A stretch of 64,000 nt of DNA from Atherinomorus stipes. Lineage: Eukaryota; Chordata; Actinopteri; Atheriniformes; Atherinidae. The notes beneath the pieces are model-generated. The model was not told where the DNA came from. It searched no databases and worked only from the letters and a program-made list of their open reading frames with translations. The DNA lies in assembly GCA_023101725.1 (NCBI GenBank), contig JALJCO010010507.1, forward strand, positions 62,001 through 126,000, given 5' to 3'. The translations under genes were made by a program, and so were the position numbers. Shown in pieces: positions 1 to 13,757 of this stretch (position 1 is its first letter; each line of letters begins with the position of its first letter).

Positions 1-1037
1 GGAGAAATTTAGATATTTCACTTCTCTGTTTCTCAGTCTTTTCCCCAACGTTCCCTTTTTGCTTCCAGTAATCTCTATCTACTGTTCTTTCTCCTCTTAA
101 TTCTCCCCTTGTCTGAAGAATCTTCAAGAAGCAGCAGCATTATTACCTCCTGACATGTTACAGCTACATTCTGTGGAATCAAATCAGTCTTCCTTTCTAC
201 TTCTTTCTCTGCCTTCCTGACAGCAAGGCTATGACCTCCACAACTTTTCCAAATCACAAAGAGTCTGTCATGTCAGGGCAACCCAGAGTTAGACTTCTGT
301 CCCCTGGGTACAGTGTTGACAGTGGACACACTGAGGCTGGACATTACCTGCATACCAAGTATGAGACACCTTCGTGGCATGAGCCTTTAGCTGTTGCCAA
401 TATTTGTAAAGTCTCACTTTTGATCACCTTTCAGCCTCTGCACAACTTTTAATGCGTCATGCTGGTTGTGATGTGACACGGATGCAGCGTCATGAGAGGG
501 ATCATTGTAGTCTCAAACCAAAATTCAAATGTAATGAGTAAGCTGAGAAATACAGGACTGTGAGGACTTAATATTAGTTTGTTTTTAATTGTCTATGTGA
601 GTTTAATACAATAACATGGGATGGGGTGGGCCTCGTGTGAATTTCTCTGCTTATTGGCCAAATGCCCACTTGTTTCCCACTGAGTCCATAACCATATTTC
701 CCATTAGTTCTTCTGGGATCATTCATGATCACCCAAGTTGGCCCCAGATGATCATTTGTCCGTTTTGAGCCTATATTAGATTCAGTAGGCCAGAGCATAA
801 TTAGTGTGGGCAGCTAACTCTAGCTGCGTCAACATGGAGAAATACAGCACATACATGTTTGCTTATTGTAAACACTCTGGAGGATTATCCGTGATATTCA
901 CATTGTCGGACTTTGTCATCTTTCAACAGTAGTTGACTGGGAAAAGTTTACAAGAGGAACCTAATTGTAGACAGAGACAGAAGGAATGGAGATGAACTGT
1001 CGCACTTTATATATATATATATATATATAAATATATG
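1..1037. other. No gene recognised
   Basis: Ordinary AT-rich sequence. The only clear structure is a (TA)n tract around 1010-1036, directly next to the Tc1 insertion that follows. Short open frames here have no motif, splice context or protein-like composition that I could recognise. Confidence 0.5.
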
Positions 1038-1039
1038 TA

Positions 1040-2257
1040 CACACAGCGGCCACTTTATTAGGTACACCTGTCCAACTGCTCGTTAACACAAGTTTCTAAT
1101 CAGCCAATCACATGGCAGCAACTTAATGCATTTAGGCGTGTAGACATGGTCAAGACGATCTGCTGCAGTTCAAACCGAGCATCAGAATGGGGAAGAAAGG
1201 TGATTTAAGTGACTTCGAACGTGGCATGGTTGATGGTGCCAGACGGGCTGGTCTGAGTATTTCAGAAACTGCTGATCTACTGGGATTTTCCTGCACAACC
1301 ATCTCTAGGGTTTACAGAGAATGGTTTGAAAAAGAGAAAATATCCAGTGAGCAGCAGTTCTGTGGGTGCAAATGCCTTGTTGATGCCAGAGGTCAGAGGA
1401 GAATGGCCAGACTGGTTCGAGCTGAGAGAAAGGTAACAATAAGTCAAATAACCACTTGTTACAACCGAAGTATGCAGAAGAGCATCTCTGAATGCACAAC
1501 ACGTTGAACCTTAAGGCAGATAGGTTACAGCAGCAGAAGACCACACCGGGTGCCACTCCTGTCAGCTAAGAACAGGAAACTGAGGCTACAATTCACACAG
1601 GCTCACCAAAACTGGACAATAGAAGATGGAGAAATGTTGCCTTGTCTGATGAGTCTCGATTTCTGCTGCGACATTCGGATGGTAGGCTCAGAATTTGGCA
1701 TCAACAACATGAAAGCATGGATCTATCCTGCCTTGTATCAACAGTTCAGGTTGGTGGTGGTGGTGTAATGGTGTGGGGGATATTTTCTTGGTACACTTTG
1801 GGCCCCTTAGTACCAACTGAGCATCAGGTCAACGCCACAGCCTACCCGAGTATTGTTGCTGGCCATGTCCATCCCTTTATGACATCGGTGTAGCATCTTC
1901 TGATGGCTACCTCCAGCAGGATAACGCGCTATGTCATAAAGCGCAAATCATCTCAGACTGGTTTCTTGAACATGATAATGAGTTCATTGTACTCAAATGG
2001 CCTCCACAGTCACCAGATCTCAATCCAACAGGGCAGCTTTGGGATGTAGTGGAACAGAAGATTCACATCATGGATGTGCAGCCGACAAATCTGCAGCAAC
2101 TGAGTGATGCTGTCATGTCAATATGGAGCAAAATCTCTGAGGATTGTTTCCAGTACCTTGTTGAATCTATGCCACAAAGGACTAAGGCAGTTCTGAAGGC
2201 AAGAGGGGGTCCAACCTGGTACTCGCAAAGTGTAACTAATAAAGTGGCCGGTGAGTG
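1040..2257 (+). mobile_element. Tc1/mariner-type DNA transposon, dead copy, both ends present
   Basis: Both ends carry a 22-bp terminal inverted repeat that agrees at 20 positions and contains GGCCACTTTATTAG (left 1040-1061, right 2236-2257). The element is flanked on both sides by TA (1038-1039 and 2258-2259), the target duplication of the Tc1/mariner superfamily. The 1218-bp length fits an intact-size Tc1 element. The transposase inside is broken in several places, so this copy cannot move by itself. A partial relative lies at 26035-26480. Confidence 0.93.
1187..2221 (+). pseudogene. Tc1-type transposase pseudogene
   Basis: The original enzyme would bind the terminal repeats and cut and paste the element. 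The N-terminal part (from 1187) is a helix-turn-helix DNA-binding region with the motif ISETADLLGF. After a frame break near 1500 the catalytic core continues in other frames: SDESRF with the first Asp near 1645, GGGGVMVWG near 1760-1785, QQDNALCHKA near 1915-1945 with the second Asp, then SPDLNPTGQLWD near 2012-2045. In related transposases the last motif reads NPIE, and the Glu is the third catalytic residue; here it is Gly. At least two frameshifts plus that change make it inactive. Confidence 0.9.
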
Positions 2258-2259
2258 TA

Positions 2260-2684
2260 AACTTTAAAAAAAAGAAAGAAAAAACAAAACTCAGAAATAA
2301 AAACGAGTGAATTATTAAGGAGCATAAAGCAAAGGAGAGACAGCAACAACAAACCTGGACATGAATGATTCAGATCTGGCAAGAAGCAAAAAAAAGCAGG
2401 GAGAATTTGAACTGAGGGAACTAATAACTTAACTGAGAACAGATGTGGCATTGAGAAACAGAGCGGAGGAGAGATAGGAACCAAAACTGAGGAAGTATAC
2501 AAGGGATGCCAGAACCACAAAATTAAAGAAGCAACCATGACAGAAAACTTGACTACAAAGGACCACAGAATACAGACAGGAGCAAATGTTCGCTATATTT
2601 TCATTCCTGCATGGTGCACCTGCAGAACATCTCAGAAAAAACTATAATGTCTTATATTATTAACTTTTATCACCTTTGGGATAT
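2260..2684. other. No gene recognised; purine-rich
   Basis: A/G-rich sequence follows the transposon. I see no inverted repeats, splice-flanked frames or known motif. Confidence 0.4.
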
Positions 2685-2815
2685 GCTCTTATAGTTGGAG
2701 AGGTGGTCTTGGGGCTGAAGAATCCAGGTTCAAGTTCCTGGACTGGCAATGAAGGCAAACCATTGTGGGACCTTGCAGAGAAACATTCCCCAGTTGGGAT
2801 TATTAAAGTATACAG
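2685..2815 (+). repeat. tRNA-derived SINE remnant
   Basis: A tRNA-like head carries an A-box-like stretch (TAGTTGGAGAGGTGG, 2692-2706) and a B-box-like stretch (GGTTCAAGTTCC, 2727-2738) at the spacing of an internal RNA polymerase III promoter. A body resembling common fish SINEs follows (CCAGTTGGGAT at about 2790, then a TAAAGTATA-like tail). No target duplication was found, so the copy is probably old or truncated. The family name is not assigned. Confidence 0.55.
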
Positions 2816-4070
2816 TACATTAATAATTTGGCCCAAAAAGAATAACAAGAGAAAAACATTAACATTTCAATAGGCCTTCATACTGGGTTCAGTGCTGAAA
2901 AAGAAGAAAACTGAATGACCACACTGACACATAAACACAGAACGCACTAACTTCGAGCAGAAGTGTCAGTCTTTTCAGTGCAGCACTTCAATCATCTTAT
3001 TCCAGGAAACTTAAAAATAGAAAAGGCCACTCAGGAGAGCAGTAACATCTCTCCTTTACCCTGGAGGAGCTTTGTTTTAAAGCTTTCAAAGAGTTTTAGA
3101 TTTTCACATATTCCCACTTTTATTGATGCTCTGATTCAGCATTCAAATAAAACCTGAGGCAACAAGACATAGTAGAAAGAGGGAATAAAGAGTCGAATGG
3201 TTGCTTTAATCGCATTGGCATTCTTGGTTAACTCTTGAAATGTGCTCACAAATGATTTGAGAACAAAGTAAATTTCATTGTGTCTCTTTGTGCCTCTTGT
3301 ACACACACTTTGATGATTTCTTAACAGTAATTAACCCACCAGTGCGGATGAAATAGATTGCAGCACGGTAGAACTTATTTATCCCATTTGAAAAAACTAG
3401 CGCAAAATAATGATCAGTAACAGCAAAATATTGTTAATACTGAATGATTAGTTGTAAAAAAAACTTCCCTCCTTGAACTTTCTGATTCACAGCAACAAAA
3501 AACGCAACTGAAACAACCTCACAGCTGTTTGGATGAGTTGGATTTATTTCGAGACAATCTTGCTGACTGTAAACTGCGAACACTTCTGATCATATGATGC
3601 AAAGCCTGTCAGCAAGTTTATTCTTGTTGCAAAACCCACAAATGGTTGTCCAATACACACGACCACAATTTCTGGAATGCAATAACTGATCCTTGTTTTG
3701 TCGAAAATCCCATTTGATCACTCAAGTGATACATTAAACATGTACCCCCTCCTGCCAGATTGAAGCACTCCCAGGCAGGACAGCCTTGATCATTGGAAAA
3801 AGTCAAATCCTGCAAGCTGATAAGAAATCATTTTCTCACCTTGTTGCTGTAGGCTGTACAGTCACATCAAAGGACACCCTTTGTTCACAGACAAGAGCAC
3901 TGAATTATACAACAAAGAACATCCAGGTGTCCTGCATTTGTCTTGATACTGTGACCCCTGGATATGCAAAATACACTTTGATGTGTGAGGTGAGTTGGTT
4001 TCCTACACGTTAACATATCCAGTTCACTATTGTACAAATATCACAGTAGAAATTCTGCCTCCTGTTGTTT
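2816..4070. other. No gene recognised
   Basis: Non-repetitive-looking AT-rich DNA. Open frames in this stretch (for example around 3786-4207) lack splice signals and familiar domains. Confidence 0.4.
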
Positions 4071-4071
4071 T

Positions 4072-4760
4072 CAGCCCTGTTTCCACTGATGGACGTGGCT
4101 CAGGACAGGACGGTTTGGTACAGTTTGGTTTGGTAAACCCTAATCTCTGTTGTGTTTCCATGCCAAATGTAACCTTACCTGGTAGGTGGGGAAAAGCCAT
4201 ATGGTGATGTCAGCTACATTATAGTGTGATGTCATAGCAGTGCTATGCCTTCCTTGAATTATAACCAAGAAGAACGCTACCAAGAACCAAAGCAGAATGA
4301 TGGACGTCCAGCAGTTTGTGTTCTTCCTTTTTGGCACGTGACTTTTAACAACAAACAATCCACCATATATTCAAACATGGAGCTGTTCCTGCTTTGTTCT
4401 CAGTGTAGAGTCTCATTCTTTCAACCAATCAATGCTTTGCAGTGTGTCAAGCTCCACCCTCTAGAGTTGGATCGGCAAGATTGGGACCCCAATGGAAAGG
4501 AAGGTCCCATCTGCAGCTTGCAGGATGAGGTGGAGCCGGATATTGTAATCGAAAGACAAACCGTTGTGATTTGTTTATTCCAACCCTTCCCCCTATCCGT
4601 AAGCCCTAATCTCAACCAACCTATCTGGAAACGCCCATCAGATGTCCAACGCTGCTCAATATCCAATTACTGCACGCTGCAGCCAGAAGGGTCCTAAAAA
4701 AGTAGGATGGGTGGGATATTCTGGCACTCAGACAGGTGTCGTCCTTTCTCTGCCCTTGAT
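4072..4760. repeat. Probable non-autonomous DNA transposon remnant
   Basis: The stretch opens with CCTGTTTCCACTGATGG and a series of GGTTTGGTACAG-type steps (4117-4140). I recognise this as the start of a MITE type frequent in fish ('tttccactg...ggtacggtacagttcgg'). The right boundary is not resolved. A 150-codon open frame (4245-4697) lies inside but does not look like a protein family. Confidence 0.35.
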
Positions 4761-4888
4761 AACCACAACAACACATCTAAAAACATCTAGGCACTGTTGG
4801 GTTTAGTAGCACCAGGTGTCACATGGATTACACACAGAGATGCGCACAAAGTTCATCTTTCATTCATTTTCTGGACCACTTTGACCAG

Positions 4889-5912
4889 TGGGCTATATGC
4901 ACAACTCCACTACTTCCTGAAGTTAGTAGTGCTCCTCTGTTTTCTGTCTTTCATTATTATTAAACTGATTATTCCAAGTGTGTCTGGCCAAAGTCGTCAC
5001 GGTAACTGAGATCAGGCACACCTGGAGTAATCAGTTTGTCCAATAATGAAAGACAGGATACGGAGGAGCACTACAAAATAGTGTAAAAAAGTAGTGGGCT
5101 TAATCCCAAACCGTCCCCTACACACTACCCCTTCACTATCGAGTGTCACTCCCAGTGAAGTCACACTCTCAGCTGTGGAGGGTGCTTTGATTGGAGGTGG
5201 AGAGTTTAAATGAGAATGAGACGCCCTCTTCCCTCCACTGGAAAAGGAAAGCAGTCATTGCCGAGTCAACACAAACACACCCGTGTAAAATAAATCTTGT
5301 GGATATAATAACTCACACTCACAATGTGTGAAGAACAATGTTTTATTTTAAATAAATAGTAATAACAATCCTAAACAATTAAATAAATGAAAAAACAATT
5401 ATTATTACAAATATAGGGCTAATAATTATTATTATTACTAATTATTACTACTACTACTACTATTATCATTTATTATTATTATTATTATCATTATTATCAT
5501 TGTTATTATTATTGTGCCAATAACAGGATCATAATCCTCTTCTCTTGCTAAAGCATTGCTTCCATGAGCGCCAGTAGTTTGAGGAAAACCTGCAGCGCAC
5601 CTGTCATCACTTTTTCCCCCATAAAATAACTCTATTTGTGATTTTCTATCAGTATTGACAAGCATGCAGGACACAGGCAGAACTCACCTGCAGAACACGG
5701 CTGTTTCCTCCTCCATAACCACTGCACATGCTGCAAAATTCTAGCGAGTCTACTCGCTGATTAAGGCCTGAACAGTCCACTTGCCCTCCACCCAACACGG
5801 TTTTGGGCATGGCGGAGCCTCCGTGGGAACACGCAAATGGAGGGGTAGTGTGTAGGGGTAGCGTTTAGAGGCTGGTTTTGGGATTGGGCCGTGGAGTTGT
5901 GCATATAGCCCA
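4889..5912. mobile_element. MITE-type element with 22-bp perfect terminal inverted repeats
   Basis: Positions 4889-4910 and 5891-5912 are exact reverse complements (GGGCTATATGCACAACTCC core). Directly inside lies a second inverted pair, 5091-5133 and 5843-5890, built around CCCCTACACACTACCCCT. A separate palindromic element (4926-5074) interrupts the left end between these two parts. The element sits inside a copy of the dispersed repeat whose halves are 4864-4888 and 5913-5997. Internally there is a long (ATT)n stretch at 5430-5515. No transposase is visible. Confidence 0.75.
4926..5074. repeat. Long imperfect palindrome (hairpin element)
   Basis: The left arm 4926-4986 and right arm 5013-5074 are reverse complements over about 60 bp with few mismatches (shared blocks GTAGTGCTCCTC and CTGTCTTTCATTATT). 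They are separated by a spacer of about 26 bp. Folded, this would be a long stem-loop, typical of fold-back MITEs. Confidence 0.8.
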
Positions 5913-5997
5913 TTCAGGGTTGCAGGGTCACTGGAACCTATCCCTGCATTCTTCAGGTGGAAGGCAGGGTTAACCTTGGACAGGTCGCCAGTCTGTG
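5913..5997 (+). repeat. Dispersed fish repeat, right half of an interrupted copy
   Basis: CAGGGTTGCAGGGTCACTGG followed by AACCTATCC and CAGGTCGCCAGTCTGTG is clearly related to 59518-59640 ('cattttctgtaccgcttatc...gcctatcccagc'). The missing left portion is at 4864-4888. The repeat class (LINE-derived or other) is uncertain. Confidence 0.65.
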
Positions 5998-7800
5998 AAA
6001 AGTTACAGCTATGGTTTAAAAAAAGAAAAAAGAAAAGAAAAGCCCTGTTACCCACCAGTGTTTCTTTGCAACATATTAAGACATTTTATCATCAGTATAA
6101 ATAATGAAACTGGTACGGTACTGGTAATAAAACTGCAACCCAGACCTTTCCTAAATGCACATATTCTGGCTTTTTATTTTCAGATATCACTTTGAGTTTA
6201 ATGTACTCTATGCCTGTGTACTCTCCCCATCCCATTAAAATGACATAAGCTACAGAATAATAGTTTAAATGTTTGTTAGCCAACTGACATATAATTTATT
6301 TAATCCAAAAAGGGGGCTTTAGTAATTTTGATTGGATTATTTTTTTTTTTTTTGGGGGGGGGGGGGGGGTGAATGACAAATTGAATTTGTGTTATATTAC
6401 TATCACCATTGGAGAGCCTCGTGAGCTACCAGTAGCTTCCAAGTGACTTGTTGCAGACCCCCTGTTCTAAGGTCTGAGCTGGATCAAGGAAATGTGGAAT
6501 GGACAGGAACTTCTTTTCTTCACAAAACAACTATTAATATTTATTTGCACTTGGATCAACCAGTGGTCAGTCTATGTTTTTATTTTACCAGTAGCATTTG
6601 CTTTAGGTCTTCCAGTTATATATGTCAAATGAGTGGAATCAGTCTGAAAAAACCTCTTGATCCGATACAGAAATTCTTCTATAACTGAGTTTTGAAGGAA
6701 AAGCACTGAGAGGGAAAATCTGGAAGAAATAATGATAGAACCCTGTAATAAAGGGAATAGTGACTGATCAATACTAATAGACAATGCAAATAAATTTCTC
6801 AGTCTGGGGGGGTTGCACTGGAGGTGCCTGGGATGAGCAGTACTCGTACTTTTATGCCCCAAGAACACTGCACCTTAGCTAGAAGCGAGGCAAGTGAATG
6901 AATATAGATAACACTGAAAATCGAATGACGAATGAGAGTCACGATAGTCGGCCAGCATTATTCAGTCTTGCTTCTTTTTTTCCTGGGTGAAAAGTTAGAA
7001 GTGAGGGAGATGGAACGCTTCAGTCCAGCCAAATGGAGACTTGTTATATTGACTGGAGGTTTTAGAGACTGTTCTGTCCAGTAACCATGAAACATTAATC
7101 AGCTCACCTGCTGCAAAGAGGAGAAAGAAGTAGAGAGGGGGCATAAGAGGGCTTTCTGCTCCTTCAAAAACCTGCAATTGCTATTTTCAAATCTCCATTA
7201 ATGTTTCAAACTTCATCTTGCCAACCAAAAAGCAGAAAAGATATAGGATATGGTGGAGAATAGACCTGCCGAGGTGTGCAAAGTGAGGCTGAACTGTTGG
7301 CTGAACTCCAAATTCCATCAATATCACAATATCCTCCTTGAAAGGTTTTTAAATGCACAGCTGATTATTCGTGTAGTTTATTCCAACTTATGATGTTATT
7401 ATCTACACACTACATGTTGACATTACAAAGTCTAAGACATTTTCCTTGTTGTTCGCTGTTGTCACTGAAAGGTCATAAAGGTTTGTTTGTTTGTCTGTTT
7501 GTTTGTTTGTTGTGGGGGGGGAGGGGGGGGTTTCCAGCTGATTGACATGGAAAATTTAATTATTTTGAAAGTCTTTTATTGCTGTACTATTTTATTGATC
7601 AAATTTGTCTTTTTATCCATTTGCATGAGTTTTTCCAAGTATCTCTTTTTTTCCTGTGATAAAATAATATTTAGTAGATTTTTTGTTCATAATCTCGACA
7701 TATCTTTTAAATTAGTTCTTGTAGGGGTCTGATTTTATCCCGTGAATTATTAAACCTCTTGTTGTATGTGAAATTTCACATCCATGTGATATAATCGTCT
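5998..7800. other. No gene recognised; simple repeats
   Basis: AT-rich sequence with a T-run followed by a long G-run at about 6340-6369, and (TTTG)n followed by a G-run at about 7481-7530. No convincing coding or RNA feature. Confidence 0.4.
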
Positions 7801-8865
7801 TTGTTACGAGGCAATGTTTTCAGTAGCGTTGGTTTGTCTGCCTGTCTGTCAGCAATTTCACAGGATAAGTTCTGGGCGGATTGACCTGAAATTTTCACCA
7901 GCCGTATGTCTCGGTACAAGGACAAATCCATTAAATTTTGGTGGTGATCCGGATCACCTTCTGGATTCAGGAATGTTTTGAAGGATTCTTTATCATTGTG
8001 AGATCGGCCATGTTGGTAGGACTGTTGATGAGGCGTGAGTGCCCCCTTGTGGCAGAAGGGTGCAGCTGCGCTACTGTGCACATGATGTCAGAATGCAGAA
8101 ATGAAACTCCTGAGCAGCAGTAAGCACGAGGAGAGACTGACAGAGAAGACTGTCAGCCAGTTAAATGTGTTGAACTGTGTGTGTCTGTGAAGAACTGGAA
8201 GTAGCTAGTTGTATCTCTGCCTGAACAGGATGTTTATTTAGCCTTTAATATTATTTAGCTGAAGTGTTCCTCCATTCACCATGTGCCTTTTTATGCTATT
8301 AAGCTAGCTGACCTGTTACATGCCAGTTACAGTAACTGTTAGCTTTGAACACATATGCATGCTTAGTCCTAACTGTAAGGGATTTATTAGTAATAATAAT
8401 TTGCCGAGCGAAAGTTCCTCATAGCTTTGTATTTCTTTGTTTATAGACCACACTCACTTCCATCCAGCATTCACCTTAACTAGCCCTGGAATTTCTCACC
8501 TGTAAGCCTGTCGTTTGTTGCATTACTGTGCCGTTGTGATTAAGAGTGACCAGTAAAGAGAGTTAACTACAAGCGAGTCGTGTGTGTTCTGACACCCCAT
8601 GGTGACCATCAAACCTCCTTACCAACGCCTAAACAGTCTTACATCAACATCACCCTAATAGGCCACATCTTTGGAATTGTACCATATACCTCCATACAAA
8701 TGCCCCGAGTGTTTGGTAAAAAAATTACAAGAAAGGATCTCACTGAGTTCTATCATTTTTTGAAAGTTGATCTAGGTGCAGAGAAAATTCCAGATACTAT
8801 GATCCAGAACATACAAAAATAAAGGAGTCAAGCTGCTTGGCAGAGGTCTGCACTCTCTGAGTGCT
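7801..8865 (+). repeat. Dispersed repeat copy 1, split by a ~0.8 kb insertion
   Basis: The segments 7801-8003 and 8830-8865 match, in order, the left and right parts of the compact copy at 8890-9140. They share GGATTGACCTGAAATTTTCA, CCGGATCA and GCTTGGCAGAGGTCTG. Between them lie roughly 820 bp absent from the second copy. Confidence 0.7.
8004..8829. other. Insertion (or retained interior) within dispersed repeat copy 1
   Basis: This stretch has no counterpart in the neighbouring copy. The segment 8009-8593 starts with TGTTGG and ends with CTGACA, which could be a solo LTR, but flanking duplications do not match and no partner LTR is seen. An open frame at 8580-8822 (80 codons) runs through its right part without a recognisable domain. 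Confidence 0.35.
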
Positions 8866-8889
8866 TTTCTAGTTCATGTTATAATTTTT

Positions 8890-9140
8890 TCCTCCGCCAA
8901 GGAGGTAATGTTTTCGGTAGCATTGGTTTGTCTGTCTGTCTGTCAGCAACTTTACAGAAAAAGTACTAGACGGATTGACCTGAAATTTTCACCAGCCGTG
9001 GTCCTCAGCCCAAGGACGAACCCATTAAATTTTGGTGTTGATCCGGATCATCTTCTGAATCCAGGAATTTTTTGAAGGATTCTCTATCATTGTGAGAGCT
9101 GCTTGGCAGAGGTCTGTGCTCTCCGAGTGCATTTTTTAGT
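8890..9140 (+). repeat. Dispersed repeat copy 2 (compact, about 250 bp)
   Basis: It begins CCTCCGCCAAGGAGG, contains TTTTCGGTAGCATTGG and ends GTCTGTGCTCTCCGAGTGC. I recognise the CCGCCAAGGAGG start and CTCCGAGTGC end as a widespread repeat of fish. It lies in direct orientation immediately after copy 1, and the Tc1 element at 9147 was inserted at its right edge. Confidence 0.7.
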
Positions 9141-9146
9141 GTTATA

Positions 9147-10810
<1,664 letters not shown>

Positions 10811-10812
10811 TA

Positions 10813-12429
10813 TTTAATCGTTTCATAGTTACACTTATAAACATACAGCAAAATTGGATGCAACATAACTAATGTGGCACCAGACCTGTATTCCACAACC
10901 ACTGTATGATTAAATGTGGAGCTCATTTATGGTTTCAAATGTTAAAACGGATCCACACTGTTAAAAATCGATTCGTTCTTTATTGGTTTCAGTCTCTGCC
11001 ATGCTCTGTATCAGTATTGCATATTTGTGTGACATATTCACGCAACAACATACATGTATCTGCATAAACAGTTCTGCAATGAGAGACAGAAATTCATTGG
11101 GGTTACATTACAATGTCATATTTTACAAGGTTTAATCTGTTAAGCATGAGTAGATTTGGTTTAAATATACTGAATTAAATTTAAACACAGAGTTAGACCA
11201 ATTAAACAAATACAGAATTTGAATGTGTCCCCAGAGCAGTTTGTATGGAAAAAAAAATTGGGTCCCAGCATAGAAAAGTTGAGAAGAACCTCTGACTTTA
11301 ATCCCCTTTCTTCTTCATTCTGATGCTCAGTTTGAACTTCAGCAAGTCGCCTTTTCCATGTCTACATGACTTGATGTGTTGAGATGCTGCCATGTGATTG
11401 ACTGATTAGATATCTGCGTTAACAAGCAGTTCAACAGGTGGAGCCGATACAGTGTCTGGTGAGATGGTGTGTGTGCGTTTTGGCTTTGATCTATAGATAA
11501 ATAGGGCACACACAATAACCAGCTGCTCAGCTTTTTGCATACAACATCCAAACCTTCTCCATTGTTGGCGGCAACAACACTCACACCCACCTGCTTTATG
11601 CACACACATGCACATTTGCTAAATGGGTTCGCTGATAATTAACTTTGGCCAGATGTCCCTGCATGCACACACACACACACACACGTCTCCATCCTTGGAG
11701 ATGATTGATGTTATTGGCTTTCTCCGTCTCACTCCTTTGGTCACTGGTTATTGTAGTGTAACAAATATCATATAACATGTACTCTCCCTCTCTCTCGGTA
11801 TCTGTCTTTCTCGCTTACACACTCATGCACCAGATTTTTTTTTTTTTTTACCTTGCATGCATTACCCCCCCCCCCCATGCTACTAATTACATCTCCTCCC
11901 ATATCTCCTCTGCAAACAAACACACTCAGTGAAGGGAGTATCGTGTTGCCATTATGTCAAATGACATTATACTGACTTACAGTGATTTCAGAATTTTACC
12001 TTAACCAACACAGACATAAATTTACAGACAAGACACGCAGGAGTCACTTTTAATTAGGAAAGCTGCTGAATCTGGGCTAATTTGATTAATAACCTTTATT
12101 TGAAAAGGTTGTGCAGACTTCTGCTATCAGTAAGTGAAGTAATGTGGGTGTAAGATGTCCAGTGCTGAATCCTGATTCATTAAAACGAAAATCTCCCAGA
12201 AATATTCAACCGAACAAATTTAAAAACATGTTTTTTTTTTTCTAAAAGTGGAAAAATGAAAAAATTAAACACTTCATAAAAAATCTCATTAAATCAAAAT
12301 TTCCAGATAACATGACTTTTTATTAGGTTCAGGCAAGGAAGCAGTTATTCATTAACATTTAACTGCTGTAGAGCCACATTAGCATTTATCTGCATTAATA
12401 GCCTGTTTTTTAGACGTCATTTCATACAC
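10813..12429. other. No gene recognised; simple repeats
   Basis: Contains (CA)n at about 11663-11683, T-rich and C-run tracts around 11837-11876, and short unsupported open frames. No transposase or splice-flanked frame was recognised. Confidence 0.4.
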
Positions 12430-12660
12430 CCTAAAAAAAATCCTGAGTTAAAATCAACCCAAGTTGGGTTAGTAATTAATTTGACCCAGCAAAATGGGTT
12501 GTTCATTTTAACCCACCTAGATGGTTCACACATTTAATTCAAACCCTGGTTGTAGTTGATTAAAACTATAACTATTTTTTAAATAGCAGATCAATCCCAA
12601 GTGGGAAATTTGGTCACTGCATCTAACCCATCTTTAAAGCTTGATTTCCAAAGGATTGTC
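12430..12660. repeat. Possible palindromic MITE remnant
   Basis: Repeated self-complementary AACCCAAGTTGGGTT and related ACCCAGCAAAATGGGTT steps lie at 12455-12505. This is typical of a small fold-back element; ends and target duplication are not resolved. Confidence 0.35.
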
Positions 12661-13556
12661 AGAATTTCCAGCGCTTTTCCTGCACAAATTTATCTCCCAC
12701 TGCTTTAATGCCTGTATTTCAAGTTAAGCAGATTATTATTGCATTAGAAAAAAAATATTTTCTCTATGCATATTTAGTAAATACTTAGTCCTTTTATTCA
12801 TCTTTGCTCTCTGACTTGCTCCTCTTGATCTTTCATTTGATTCCAGGATGTCTATAAAGCCACCAGCATCTGATTTAATAATGTGCTGCTGCCTTTTTAA
12901 ATCACATGCTAATTATATACAGATGGTGAAAGCTCATTTATTAACATTTGCAGTGCAAATTGCTGGTAAACTATATGCACATAAATCTGGCCAAGAGTAA
13001 TTTATATTGTCAGAATATAGACTTTGGAAGTGAATGTTCCAAGAAACCGTCAGAGAATAAATAGTTGGGAAACAGGAAGTTTAGTTGAAGGAATCCGAGA
13101 CTTAATGAAGAGATAATTTCTTTGTTTATTTGTTGTACTCATATAATTTAGGTTCAGTTAAAAAGATTAAAAATTTATCTGATTTGGATCAAATTTTGAA
13201 AATGGGTTGTTCAAAACTTACAGAAGGACTGGGAAATCTGGCTGGATCATGTCATCCAATCCTGGATGAAACCTTCAGTTTGTGTTGTTCAAAGCTTTTC
13301 AGTAAGATTTGGATAGCTTTGATCCAGAAAAACAGGATTATCCTGATCCCAGAGAGTGGGATTTAAAGGTGGATTTCAGGAAGAAAATGTAGTAAAATAT
13401 TGAAATCGGTCAAATAAATCACTGGTATGATACACTTTTATTTCTATTTTACACTCGGCTTTAACTTTAATGCTGAGAAAATAGATGAAGTACACATAGG
13501 CTACCAATTGAAGACCTATGTCACTTTTAGACCTTAAAAATGTGCCTTTCTGACTC
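12661..13556. other. No gene recognised
   Basis: AT-rich sequence. The part 13180-13370 has a run of GGATTATCCTGATCC-like steps reminiscent of a decayed MITE; no coding evidence. Confidence 0.35.
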
Positions 13557-13757
13557 GTTTTGATGGCACACCAACATTCATTATGCGCATTTTCGAGCCG
13601 TCACTGCCCAGATGGCTCAGAAACTGCACCATGTAAATTTTATATCAGTGACAGGGTTGTGACGTTGCAGCCTACTATTGGTTGCGCACTGCGTCACTTT
13701 CTAGCAAATGGATATGAACCAGATATGAACACAGCGAGTGTTTTGAGCGCCCATCAT

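Noticed and set aside
4245..4697. 150-codon plus-strand open frame
   Set aside because: It lies within a MITE-like repeat, has no domain, no supporting splice signals and a mixed composition.
8009..8593. Solo LTR
   Set aside because: TG...CA ends are present, but there are no matching target duplications, no polyadenylation signal placement and no partner copy, so it was kept only as an unexplained insertion.
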